A DNA stretch of 64,000 bases from Kribbella soli (GTDB lineage Bacteria; Actinomycetota; Actinomycetes; Propionibacteriales; Kribbellaceae), in NCBI RefSeq assembly GCF_004331345.1, contig NZ_SJJZ01000002.1, forward strand, positions 1,240,001 to 1,304,000, read 5' to 3'. Below, one piece after another: positions 54,800-63,003 of this stretch (the stretch's first letter is position 1; each line of letters starts with the position of its first letter). The position numbers were made by a program, and so were the translations under genes. The notes beneath the pieces were generated by a model. It made no database searches. It had not been told where the DNA came from and worked only from the letters and a program-made list of their open reading frames with translations.

Positions 54800-55396
54800 T
54801 CACCGCTTGCCCTGCTGCGCCGCCACCGCGGCCCGCAGCCTCGCCACCTGCAGCCGTGACTGCGCTTGCGCCGCCGCCTCGAGATTGGCCCGGCTGCTGG
54901 CCGCTTCCTGCAGCTTGCTCGCCACCCCACCGCGCCAGACCTGACAGATCGCCAGCGCCAGCGCGTCCGCGGCGTCCGCGGGCGTCGGACGCTCGCTCAG
55001 CTTGAGGATCCGGGTGACCATCGTGGTCACCTGTTCCTTGTCCGCGCGGCCTGATCCGGTGACCGCGGCCTTCACCTCACTGGGCGTGTGCAGGGCGACC
55101 GGCAGTCCGCGACGGGCAGCGACCACCATCGCGACCCCCGAGGCCTGCGCCGTACCCATCACCGTCCGGACGTTGTGCTGCGCGAACACCCGCTCGACGG
55201 CGACCGCGTCCGGCTGGTGCCGGGCGATCCACGCGTCGAGTTCCTCCTCGATCAGCACGAGCCGCTTGGAGACGTCCAGGTCGGCAGGCGTCCGGATCAC
55301 CCCGACGGCGACCAGCGCCGGCGGCTTCCCCGGTGTCCCCTCGACGACGCCGAGGCCGCACCGGGTCAGTCCCGGGTCGACGCCGAGCACCCGCAT
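54800..55396 (-). CDS. ruvC: Crossover junction endodeoxyribonuclease RuvC
   Basis: 198 residues from ATG 55396 with GGAGG 6 nt upstream. Catalytic residues are Asp in LGVDPGLTRCG, Glu in AVERVFAQHN and the Asp pair in PADAADALALAICQ. It resolves Holliday junctions delivered by RuvAB. A LexA-type box overlaps the region just upstream, so the ruvCAB operon is probably SOS-induced. A C-terminal helical extension of about 30 residues follows the family core. Confidence 0.96.
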   Translation of the reverse strand: MRVLGVDPGLTRCGLGVVEGTPGKPPALVAVGVIRTPADLDVSKRLVLIEEELDAWIARHQPDAVAVERVFAQHNVRTVMGTAQASGVAMVVAARRGLPVALHTPSEVKAAVTGSGRADKEQVTTMVTRILKLSERPTPADAADALALAICQVWRGGVASKLQEAASSRANLEAAAQAQSRLQVARLRAAVAAQQGKR

Positions 55397-55404
55397 GAAT
55401 ACCT

Positions 55405-55420
55405 CCGAACGTTTGTTCGA
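55405..55420. promoter_or_regulatory. LexA (SOS) box of the ruvCAB operon
   Basis: CCGAACGTTTGTTCGA contains CGAAC-N4-GTTCG, matching the actinobacterial LexA consensus TCGAAC-N4-GTTCGA at 11 of 12 defined positions. It lies 8-24 bp upstream of the ruvC ATG, directly before the ribosome site. Confidence 0.8.
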
Positions 55421-55466
55421 CAACCCTAGTCGGAGGCGTCGGGAGTTCAGAAATCGACGCGCCGAC

Positions 55467-56627
55467 TCAGAAGTCGTCGAGCATGTACGCCGCAGGTCCG
55501 CCGAATACCGCGTTGAGCGCCGAGTCAGCGGTGGCCGCTCCCCCGGTGGCCAGTCCGGCCCCACGGAGGGTGGCCAGCGGCATACCGGCGTACAGCGCCG
55601 CCAGCCCACGCGGGCCGAGGCGGAGAGCGTCGGCCGACGGCTCGGCCGTGGTGAGGGTGGCGGATCCGTTGCTGACCGAGAGGTGCCAGTCGCCGGTGTT
55701 CGCCGGCAGTTCGGGGTCGTCGATCCGCAGGTCCGCCTCGAGTACGACGCCGTCCGGGAAACCACGTCCCGCAAAGGCTGCCGGAACGTCGACGAGCCGG
55801 AGCATCCACCGGTTCTGCCACGACTGGCCACGCGCCTCGTGCTCCACCATCAGGTGGATCGGATCGAAGGGCGCGCAGCATGCCTCCACGGTCTTCGCGA
55901 TCGACGCACCCGAGCCGACGGTCGCCCACAGCGCGCGGGCCGTCTCCTCCGAACCGGCGATGAGCTCCTCGACCGCGAGGTTGCGGTCGTCCCACTTGTA
56001 GACGACGAAGCCGTCGTCGGCGACGTACGCGAAGTTGTCCTCGTCCTCGAGCCAGGACTCGACCTCGGTGCGCGGCCAGATCAACGGGCCGTTCGAGCGT
56101 CGCGCCTCGTGCGCCTTCGCCGCCAACTCGAGGAACAGGTCCGCGTCGTCGCGGCCCGCCTTGCGCACCGCCGTACCGCTGCCGCCCAGGGTCCGCAGAT
56201 CGGCGGCCTCGAACGTGTACAGGTGCCTGCTTCCGGCGAACTCGTACCCGAGGTGCCGGTAGAGCACGGTCGTCGCCGGATAGAGCGCCGTCAGCGGATA
56301 GCCCTTCGCCGCACACAGATTGAGTACGGCGCGCATCAACAGGCTGCCGACCCCCCGACCGCGGTACTCCGGTGCGACGACAACGCCGGCCACACCACCC
56401 ATGGGCACGCGGCGCCCGCCCCACCACTGCTCGTGCGGCCAGATCCGCGCCGCCGCGACCAGTTCGTCACCGTCGAGGACACCGAGGTACCGCCCGTCGA
56501 CCATGAACGACCGCGCGGTCTTCTTCCACTCGTCGCGGTCACCACCCATCCCGAACGACCGCGTCCGCACCTGCCACACCGAGTCCAAGTGCTCCTCGGT
56601 AACCTCCACCACCCGCAGTTCAGTCAC
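55467..56627 (-). CDS. Eis-like GNAT N-acetyltransferase with SCP2-type C-terminus
   Basis: 386 residues. The N-terminal GNAT domain has MGGVAGVVVAPEYRGRGVGS with the acetyl-CoA loop RGRGVG, then a degenerate second GNAT domain (DLFLELAAKAHEARRSNGPL) and a C-terminal sterol-carrier-like fold (VVLEADLRIDDPELPANTG). The protein ends in MLDDF, a free C-terminal carboxylate close to the active site in this family. Eis proteins acetylate aminoglycosides and other amines, but the natural substrate is uncertain. Confidence 0.88.
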   Translation of the reverse strand: MTELRVVEVTEEHLDSVWQVRTRSFGMGGDRDEWKKTARSFMVDGRYLGVLDGDELVAAARIWPHEQWWGGRRVPMGGVAGVVVAPEYRGRGVGSLLMRAVLNLCAAKGYPLTALYPATTVLYRHLGYEFAGSRHLYTFEAADLRTLGGSGTAVRKAGRDDADLFLELAAKAHEARRSNGPLIWPRTEVESWLEDEDNFAYVADDGFVVYKWDDRNLAVEELIAGSEETARALWATVGSGASIAKTVEACCAPFDPIHLMVEHEARGQSWQNRWMLRLVDVPAAFAGRGFPDGVVLEADLRIDDPELPANTGDWHLSVSNGSATLTTAEPSADALRLGPRGLAALYAGMPLATLRGAGLATGGAATADSALNAVFGGPAAYMLDDF

Positions 56628-56654
56628 GCCGAGACAATACGTCGTACGGCGTGT

Positions 56655-57113
56655 TCACTTCTTGTCAGTTACCCACAGGTGAATCGTCCCCTCGACGACC
56701 ACCGTGCCGTCGTCGCGGGTCGCCTTCACCCGCACCGGGACGTCGGGGCCCGTGGTCCAGGTGTCCGGATCGGTCTCCGCCGAACACGTCAGGTCCGTCG
56801 TCGACTTGGCGAGGTACGCGACCTCCATCCCCTTCGGCAGCCACCGCTTCCCGGCCGGCACCGTCGCCTCCGCCAACGCCCCCATCGCCGCCTCGAGACC
56901 GTTGCACACGGCAATCGCATGCACGGTCCCGATGTGGTTCAGCACCGCCCGCCGCTTGGGCAACGTCAGCGCCGCGTAGTTGGGGCTCACCTGCACGAAC
57001 CGCGGCCGCACCGACCGAAAGTACGGCGCCTTCCAGGTGAACCCCCACGAGAACACCCGCTCCCCACCCGGCACCGCACGCAACCGCTCCCACAACCCCA
57101 GCACCTGACTCAT
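56655..57113 (-). CDS. DUF4442 hotdog-fold protein
   Basis: 152 residues. PYFRSVRPRFVQVSPNYAAL, NHIGTVHAIAVCNGLEAAMG and MEVAYLAKSTTDLTCSAE follow the hotdog thioesterase-type pattern used to define DUF4442. The central NHIGTVHAIA helix would carry any active-site residue. Acyl-CoA thioesterase activity is plausible only. It is 10 bp upstream of the lyase stop but probably reads with the Eis-like gene. Confidence 0.78.
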   Translation of the reverse strand: MSQVLGLWERLRAVPGGERVFSWGFTWKAPYFRSVRPRFVQVSPNYAALTLPKRRAVLNHIGTVHAIAVCNGLEAAMGALAEATVPAGKRWLPKGMEVAYLAKSTTDLTCSAETDPDTWTTGPDVPVRVKATRDDGTVVVEGTIHLWVTDKK

Positions 57114-57122
57114 GCCGACATG

Positions 57123-58955
57123 TTACTCACGAGTCACATCCGGTGTGAAGGTCACGGCAGTGGTGCCCGTTGAATTCAGGAGGGACGGCCGGGCGGTCAG
57201 TACGACGCGGGTGACCTGGTTGCCCCAGATGTCGGAGAGTTTGGGGTCCGTGAGTGGGAGTGGCTCGAGTACGGCGGCCAGGTTGTCGGCGTCGTACGAG
57301 ATGGCCAGCCCTTCGACCCGGATCGTGCCGTTCTCCTGGCTTGCCGGGCCGTTGAGGATCAGGTGCCAGACGAGTTCGGTTGGTGCGTCCTCCAGGTCCC
57401 AGGTGTCGGTCAGTTCGACCGCTTGGTCCAGAGTGATGGTGCGGCGCCAGGAGTGGATGCCGGCTTCGGCCGGATAGGCCTGAGCGAGGTCGAGCTCGCA
57501 GGTGGTGCGGTCGCCGAGCTCCGCGGACATGCCGGTCGCGTGGAACTCGCGGCCCGGCTGCTGCGAGAAGCCGTTGATCCGCGGCAGGTTGTGGTAGTCG
57601 CTCTGCATCGTGAAGATCTGGTAGCGATCGGCCGAGAACGTCTGCCGGGTGTACGTGCCGACACCGAGATCGATCACCCGCGGTACGCCGTCGACGGCGA
57701 CGATCAGCGAGCCGACGTCGTTGTGGTTGTGCGACTCATCGTTGTGCCCGCCCTTCAACGCGACGAGCAGATTCTTCGAGCGAGCCACGAGTACTTCGGT
57801 GTCCGGCAGGTAGACGTCCTGGCTGCCGACCATCTCCTCCTCGGTGCGCAGTCCGGGCTCCAGCAGCGTTCCGACGACCCGGAGCATGGACGGAATCCGC
57901 GATACGAGCGGATCGTCGCGATGCCGGATCACGTGCGCGTGCTGCCGTGCGGCCGGCTCGTCGGTGTGCACGCTGAGCCGGTACAGCGGGTACGCCACCG
58001 ACAGATCCGTGAGCTGCGCCGGACAGTCCGCGAAGTTCACGTACCACCGGTCGTCGATGTACATGGCCGGCAGGTACGACGTGATCGGCCGCAGCTTGGG
58101 ATGACCGAACCCGTCCAGTTGCCCCGCCGTTGCGTCGTACAACAGAACCAGACTGTCCGCGACGGAGCCGCCCGCTCGTGTCCAGTACGACGCTCCTTCG
58201 TCACAGCCGCCGTCGTCCGGGTACGAATCGAGGAAGACGTCGAGCCCGTCCACCACGAGCTCCACGATCTTCGCGCGACGTCCCGGGTCGGGTTCGAGCA
58301 GCAGAGCGCACGCGGTCAGATTCGAGTGGATCCACGGGTTCCAGTTGTTCGTGAACTCCTTCAGCCACCGCCAGTCGCGGATCTCGAGGAACGGCGCCAG
58401 CACCCGCTGGTCGACCTCGGTCGCGATCCGCAGCCGAGTCGCCGCGTCCAGCACGGGCCCCAGCAAGTGATCCACCCAGGCCAGCAGGCCGCCGGTCTCG
58501 GCACAGAACAGGTCCAGATCCCGATCCCCCGGCCGCGGCAACGGCTCGTCACGCGCGGCCGCCGAGCTCGCATGTGCCGGAAGAGTCCACGTCGCCTCGT
58601 CGCACACCAGCCAGACGCCGTCCACGACGTCCGCGACCCACCGCTCCGCACCGGTCAGCAGAGCCGCCAGTGTGCTCGTGACGATCCGTCGGCGCCGCTC
58701 GAAGTACGGCGTCTCGTACCGGTCGCGATCGCCCTCACGCTGGAACCGCGCGAAGTCACTCGCCAGCAGTACCGGCCACTCCCCCGCAGCCTGCTCCTCG
58801 GCGTCCGTCAGCAGCGCCGCACGATCTCCCGCCGGCACACCGTTCCACACGTCTCGCGCATCGAATCCCGGCGCCAGCCGCACCAACCCGGCACCACCCA
58901 GGACCCGGTTCAGCAGTTCCCCGGGCAACAGTCCACGCATTGTCTGAGCCACCAC
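57123..58955 (-). CDS. Heparinase II/III-like polysaccharide lyase
   Basis: 610 residues without a signal peptide, so probably cytoplasmic. The alpha/alpha toroid has TNNWNPWIHSNLTACAL and CDEGASYWTRAGGSVA; the beta sandwich begins with LKGGHNDESHNHNDVGSLIV, the heparinase II/III His motif. GTG at 58955 follows AGGG by 7 nt; ATG at 58940 is the alternative. The family cleaves uronic-acid polysaccharides by beta-elimination, and this one likely degrades imported oligosaccharides. It is divergent from the LacI gene and shares its operator. Confidence 0.85.
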   Translation of the reverse strand: MVAQTMRGLLPGELLNRVLGGAGLVRLAPGFDARDVWNGVPAGDRAALLTDAEEQAAGEWPVLLASDFARFQREGDRDRYETPYFERRRRIVTSTLAALLTGAERWVADVVDGVWLVCDEATWTLPAHASSAAARDEPLPRPGDRDLDLFCAETGGLLAWVDHLLGPVLDAATRLRIATEVDQRVLAPFLEIRDWRWLKEFTNNWNPWIHSNLTACALLLEPDPGRRAKIVELVVDGLDVFLDSYPDDGGCDEGASYWTRAGGSVADSLVLLYDATAGQLDGFGHPKLRPITSYLPAMYIDDRWYVNFADCPAQLTDLSVAYPLYRLSVHTDEPAARQHAHVIRHRDDPLVSRIPSMLRVVGTLLEPGLRTEEEMVGSQDVYLPDTEVLVARSKNLLVALKGGHNDESHNHNDVGSLIVAVDGVPRVIDLGVGTYTRQTFSADRYQIFTMQSDYHNLPRINGFSQQPGREFHATGMSAELGDRTTCELDLAQAYPAEAGIHSWRRTITLDQAVELTDTWDLEDAPTELVWHLILNGPASQENGTIRVEGLAISYDADNLAAVLEPLPLTDPKLSDIWGNQVTRVVLTARPSLLNSTGTTAVTFTPDVTRE

Positions 58956-58993
58956 GCGACCCTATCGGCCCGCAGACCGATCGAGTCAGGCGA

Positions 58994-59007
58994 TTTAGAC
59001 GATTCAA
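58994..59007. promoter_or_regulatory. Putative LacI operator between the lyase and regulator genes
   Basis: TTTAGACGATTCAA has a central CG and agrees with the site at 60772-60785 at 13 of 14 positions. It is about 40 bp upstream of the lyase start and 53 bp upstream of the LacI ATG. TAGACT at 59020-59025 with TTAGAC 19 bp before it may be the regulator promoter, which the site would overlap. Confidence 0.6.
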
Positions 59008-59059
59008 CTGGGGTCTGGATAGACTGCGGGTGACCGAAATGGCTGCTGGACGGGGGACG

Positions 59060-60076
59060 ATGGCGACGCCCAGCATCAAGGAGGTTGCGCAGCGGGCCGG
59101 CGTTTCGGTGGGGACTGTGAGCAACTTCCTCAATCGGCCGGGGATCGTGGCGCCGGAGACCCGCCAGCGGGTGCAGGACAGCATCAAGGCGCTCGGGTTC
59201 GTGCGCAACGAGGCGGCGCGACATCTGCGGGCGGGGCGTAGCAGGACCGTCGGGCTCGTAGTGCTCGACGTGACCAACCCGTTCTTCACCGATCTGGCCG
59301 AAGGCGCCGAGGCGCTGGCGTACGAGCACGACACCGTGGTGATGCTGTGCAACAGCAAGACCGACCCGGTGCGCGAGGGACATCACCTCGACCAGCTCGA
59401 GCAGCAGCGCGTGATGGGCATCCTGATCACGCCGTTCGACAGCACCGATCCGCGGCTCACCGCGCTGGTCGATCGCGGCACGCCGGTGGTGCTCGTCGAC
59501 CGTACGGCGGACCGCGGACTGTGCTCGGTGTCGGTCGACGACCAGCTCGGCGGACGCCTCGCCGGGAAGCACCTGATCGAGTCCGGCCATCGCCGGATCG
59601 CCTTTATCGGCGGGCCGTTCACGATGCAGCAGGTCGCAGATCGCAAGGCGGGCATCACCGCGATCGTCGAGGAGACAGGCGACGTCGACCTGCAGCACTA
59701 CGAGGTCGACGTGATGGGTGTGGTCGAAGGTCGCGCGATCGGCGAACAGCTCGCCGCGCTGCCGGCGCGCTCGCGTCCGACCGCGGCCTTCCTCGCCAAC
59801 GACCTGCTCGCGCTCGGATTCCTGCAGGGTATGGCGGTTGCCGGCCTGCGGGTCCCGCGGGACATGGCGATCGTCGGGTACGACGACATAGATTTCGCCC
59901 GCGCCGCCGCCGTACCGCTGTCGTCGGTGCGGCAGCCGGCCGAGTTGCTCGGGCGGTCCGCGATGGAGCTGCTGCAGGAAGAGGTCGAGTCGGCCGAGCG
60001 GCACCGGCATCGCCAGGTGATCTTCCAGCCGGACCTGATCGTCCGCGACTCCAGTGACTTCAAGCGCCGGCGTTGA
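59060..60076 (+). CDS. LacI-family transcriptional regulator
   Basis: 338 residues from ATG 59060. The HTH SIKEVAQRAGVSVGTVSNFL with NRPGIVAPETRQRVQ is followed by the periplasmic-binding-like sensor (RTVGLVVLDVTNPFFTDLAE to IVGYDDIDFARAAAVPLSSV). ATG 59039 and GTG 59030 are in-frame alternatives. Its stop overlaps the next start as TGATG. It should repress the lyase, its own operon and the transport genes until an oligosaccharide binds. Confidence 0.92.
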   Translation: MATPSIKEVAQRAGVSVGTVSNFLNRPGIVAPETRQRVQDSIKALGFVRNEAARHLRAGRSRTVGLVVLDVTNPFFTDLAEGAEALAYEHDTVVMLCNSKTDPVREGHHLDQLEQQRVMGILITPFDSTDPRLTALVDRGTPVVLVDRTADRGLCSVSVDDQLGGRLAGKHLIESGHRRIAFIGGPFTMQQVADRKAGITAIVEETGDVDLQHYEVDVMGVVEGRAIGEQLAALPARSRPTAAFLANDLLALGFLQGMAVAGLRVPRDMAIVGYDDIDFARAAAVPLSSVRQPAELLGRSAMELLQEEVESAERHRHRQVIFQPDLIVRDSSDFKRRR

Positions 60077-60711
60077 TGACCGTCCTGTACGAGAACCCGC
60101 TCGCGTCGCCGGCCGATCTCGACGGCTTCCGGCTCGAGGGCGACGGCGCGACGTCGTTCCCGCTCGGCCGGCTGCGCCTGGAGAGTGTGCGACCGGCGGC
60201 GGACGGGCAGGACGCGAACGTCGTGCTGTGGTGCCCGGAGGACTTCCCGCCGGACGTGACTGTCGAGTGGGACTTCTGGCCGATCCGTGAACCCGGCCTG
60301 TGCATCCTGTTCTTCCACGCCAAGGGCCGCCGCGGCGAGGATCTGTTCGACCTGCAGCCGCGCACCGGGCCGTACGAGCAGTACCACCACGGCGACCTCG
60401 ACACCTACCACGTCTCGTACTTCCGCAGACGCTGGCCGGCCGAGCGTGCCTTCCACACCTGCAACCTGCGCAAGAGCTACGGGTTCCACCTGGTCGCGCA
60501 GGGCGCCGATCCGATCCCGGACGTCGCCGACGCCGACGGACCGTACCGCCTGCGGCTCACCGTCCGGCACGGCGAGATCACCTTCGCGGTCAACGACCTG
60601 GTCAGCTTCGGCTGGCACGACCAGCAACCTCTGACCGGCGGCCGGATCGGCTTGCGGCAGATGGCGCCGTTGATCGGCGAGTACGCGAACCTGCGCGTCT
60701 CCCAAGCCTGA
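60076..60711 (+). CDS. DUF1961 family protein (concanavalin-like)
   Basis: 211 residues from ATG 60076, coupled to the LacI gene by TGATG. PPDVTVEWDFWPIREPGLCI with LFFHAKGRRGEDLF, QYHHGDLDTYHVSYFRR and LRLTVRHGEITFAVNDLVSF mark DUF1961, a jelly-roll family found with polysaccharide lyases and hydrolases. No signal peptide is present. A role as lyase or hydrolase of uronic-acid oligosaccharides is inferred from context. Confidence 0.85.
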   Translation: MTVLYENPLASPADLDGFRLEGDGATSFPLGRLRLESVRPAADGQDANVVLWCPEDFPPDVTVEWDFWPIREPGLCILFFHAKGRRGEDLFDLQPRTGPYEQYHHGDLDTYHVSYFRRRWPAERAFHTCNLRKSYGFHLVAQGADPIPDVADADGPYRLRLTVRHGEITFAVNDLVSFGWHDQQPLTGGRIGLRQMAPLIGEYANLRVSQA

Positions 60712-60765
60712 CCCGCGCGTTCGCGCACCCCTGTGACCACTCCCTGACAAACGCTTTCCCAAGCC

Positions 60766-60794
60766 TTGACATTGAGACGATTCAACCATACGGT
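60766..60794 (+). promoter_or_regulatory. Promoter of the transport genes with LacI operator in the spacer
   Basis: TTGACA (60766-60771), a 17-bp spacer and TACGGT (60789-60794) form a consensus-like promoter 39 bp upstream of the YesL-like ATG. The spacer contains TTGAGACGATTCAA (60772-60785), which nearly repeats the site at 58994-59007, so a bound LacI protein would block it. Confidence 0.7.
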
Positions 60795-60832
60795 CACATC
60801 ACTTTTCGCCCCGAAACAAGGCAGGAACCGGC

Positions 60833-61453
60833 ATGAACACAGGCTGGGCCATCAAGCTGTACGACGCTGCAGACGAGGTCCTTTGGGTGATCAAGCTGAA
60901 CGCCCTGTGGTTCCTGTTCACGCTGCTCGGCGGTATTGCTCTGGGTATCGGCCCGGCCACACTCGCGGCATATTCGCTGGCCAGACGCAGGTCATCCGAT
61001 GAATCGTTTCACGCCTTCCCTGCTTTCCTTACTGCGTTCCGCCAGGAGTTCCGCCGCGGCTCGCTCGTCGTTCTCCCCCTGGTCGCGGTCGCCGTCGTTC
61101 TCGTCGGCAACTACCTGTACTTCGCCGCGCTCGGGGCCGCACTCCCCCGCCTGGCCAGCCTCACGGCGCTCGTCGCGCTCGGGCTGATCGCGGCGTACGC
61201 GCTTCCGATGGCCGTGCACTACGACCTCGGGATCCGCCTGTTGTTGCCCAAGGCATCGCTGGTCGCGCTCGCGCGGCCCGCGTCGTCCCTGGTCCTGCTG
61301 TTCGTCGCGGTGTCCATCGCCTTCGGGTCAGTGAAGTTCCCGGTGTTCGGGTTCGTCCTGGCCGGCGGCGCCTGGATCCAGCTCGACACCTGGCTCTGCT
61401 TGCGCTTCTTCGCCGAGAACGACGCGCGCCTGCATCTGAAAGGGAACCAATGA
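60833..61453 (+). CDS. YesL-like (DUF624) membrane protein
   Basis: 206 residues with about five hydrophobic segments: LNALWFLFTLLGGIALGIGP, LVVLPLVAVAVVLVGNYLYF, LASLTALVALGLIAAYALPM, LVLLFVAVSIAFG and a last one. The start TGWAIKLYDAADEVLWVIKL is typical of DUF624. YesL proteins occur in rhamnogalacturonan and other polysaccharide transport operons; their role is unknown. It is first in the operon under the 60766-60794 promoter and overlaps the next start by 4 nt. Confidence 0.87.
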   Translation: MNTGWAIKLYDAADEVLWVIKLNALWFLFTLLGGIALGIGPATLAAYSLARRRSSDESFHAFPAFLTAFRQEFRRGSLVVLPLVAVAVVLVGNYLYFAALGAALPRLASLTALVALGLIAAYALPMAVHYDLGIRLLLPKASLVALARPASSLVLLFVAVSIAFGSVKFPVFGFVLAGGAWIQLDTWLCLRFFAENDARLHLKGNQ

Positions 61454-63000
61454 CCATCTTCTCCACACGGCGCCTCGCCGTAGCTGCCGCCCTGTCGACA
61501 GCGCTGCTCGCCGCATCCGCCTGTTCGGGCGGCGGCGAGAACAAGGGCGGCGAGACCGCCAGCAACGAACTGACGGTGATGGCGCCGCTGTTCGGCACCG
61601 CACCGGATCCGAACGGCGAACTGCAGCAGGCGGTCGAGAAACTGATCGGCAAGAAGCTCCAGATCACCTGGGTGCCGAACGCGCAGTACGGCGACAAGTC
61701 GAACGTCACGCTCGCGTCGGACAAGATCCCGGACCTGATGGTCGCGAACGAGAAGAGCCCGTCGTTCGTGAAGGCGGCCGAGGCCGGCGCGTTCTGGGAC
61801 CTGACCGGCAAGCTCGACAAGTACCAGAACCTGAAGCCGGCCAACGAGCAGACCGCGAAGAACACGCAGACCAACGGCAAGACGTACGGCATCTACCGGG
61901 TCCGGCCGCTGCTGCGCTCCGGCATCGTGATCCGCAAGGACTGGCTGGCCAAGCTCGGCCTGAAGGAACCGCAGAGCGTCGAGGACCTCTACACGATCGC
62001 GAAGGCGTTCGCCGAGAAGGACCCGGACGGCAACGGCAAGAAGGACACCTACGGCCTGATCATCCCGAAGTGGCCGGGGAACTACGCCAGCGCCAGCCCG
62101 TACGACGTGATCGAGACCTGGTTCGGCGCGCCGAACGGCTGGGGTGAGCGGGACGGCAAGCTGGTTCCGGGCTTCGACACCCCGGAGTTCCTGGCCGCGA
62201 ACCAGTGGCTGCGCAAGTGGGTCTCCGAGGGCCTGGTGAACCCGGACTTCGCCACGCTGGACAGCGCGAACTGGAACGACCCGTTCGTGCAGGGCAAGGG
62301 CGGCATGATCATCGACGTGAACGTGCGGGCGACCCAGTTGCTCGACCTGTTCAAGGAGAAGAACCCGAAGGACTTCGACAAGGTCACGCTGGTCGGCAAC
62401 CTGAAGGGGCCTGACGGCGAGAAGCACTCGTACCCGTTCACCGGCTACAACATGGTGATCGCGATCTCCAAGCAGCACGTGCGCACCGAGGAGCAGCTCG
62501 ACCAGGTGCTGCAGACGCTGGACAAGCTCGAGTCCAAGGAGGGCTCGATCCTGCTCACCAACGGCATCGAGGGCCGCAACTTCAAGGCCGACGGCAAGTA
62601 CGCCGTACCGATCAACCAGGACGACGCCAAGGTGAAGGCGATCCAGAACGACGTGGACAAGGCGTTCATCCAGCTCGGCACCCGGGCGTCGGTCGGGCTG
62701 GGTACGTACGCGCTGCGGCCGAACGACGAGGCCAGCCGGAAGATGCGGGAGAAGTTCGACGTCCTGATGAACGAGGACCTGAAGACCGCGGTGTTCAACC
62801 CGGCGCTCAGCATCATCGCGCCGACCTCGGTGGCGAAGGGCCAGACGCTCGACACGATCATCCCGGACGCGCGGATCAAGTACCTGTCCGGCGCGATCAC
62901 CGAGGACCAGCTGAAGGCGCAGATCAAGCGCTGGTACGACAGCGGCGGCACGGACATCGCCAAGGAGGTCAACGACCTGGCTGCCAAGGCCGGCGGCTGA
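61450..63000 (+). CDS. Extracellular solute-binding lipoprotein of a carbohydrate ABC importer
   Basis: 516 residues. TRRLAVAAALSTALLAASAC is a lipoprotein signal with Cys25, followed by a Gly/Glu linker. The two-lobed binding protein shows LTVMAPLFGTAPDPNGELQQ, SDKIPDLMVANEKSPSFVKA and FVQGKGGMIIDVNVRATQLL, as in LplA/YtcQ-type proteins of the DUF3502-like group. It should capture oligosaccharides outside the cell for the adjacent permease. Confidence 0.9.
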   Translation: MTIFSTRRLAVAAALSTALLAASACSGGGENKGGETASNELTVMAPLFGTAPDPNGELQQAVEKLIGKKLQITWVPNAQYGDKSNVTLASDKIPDLMVANEKSPSFVKAAEAGAFWDLTGKLDKYQNLKPANEQTAKNTQTNGKTYGIYRVRPLLRSGIVIRKDWLAKLGLKEPQSVEDLYTIAKAFAEKDPDGNGKKDTYGLIIPKWPGNYASASPYDVIETWFGAPNGWGERDGKLVPGFDTPEFLAANQWLRKWVSEGLVNPDFATLDSANWNDPFVQGKGGMIIDVNVRATQLLDLFKEKNPKDFDKVTLVGNLKGPDGEKHSYPFTGYNMVIAISKQHVRTEEQLDQVLQTLDKLESKEGSILLTNGIEGRNFKADGKYAVPINQDDAKVKAIQNDVDKAFIQLGTRASVGLGTYALRPNDEASRKMREKFDVLMNEDLKTAVFNPALSIIAPTSVAKGQTLDTIIPDARIKYLSGAITEDQLKAQIKRWYDSGGTDIAKEVNDLAAKAGG

Positions 63001-63003
63001 TCG

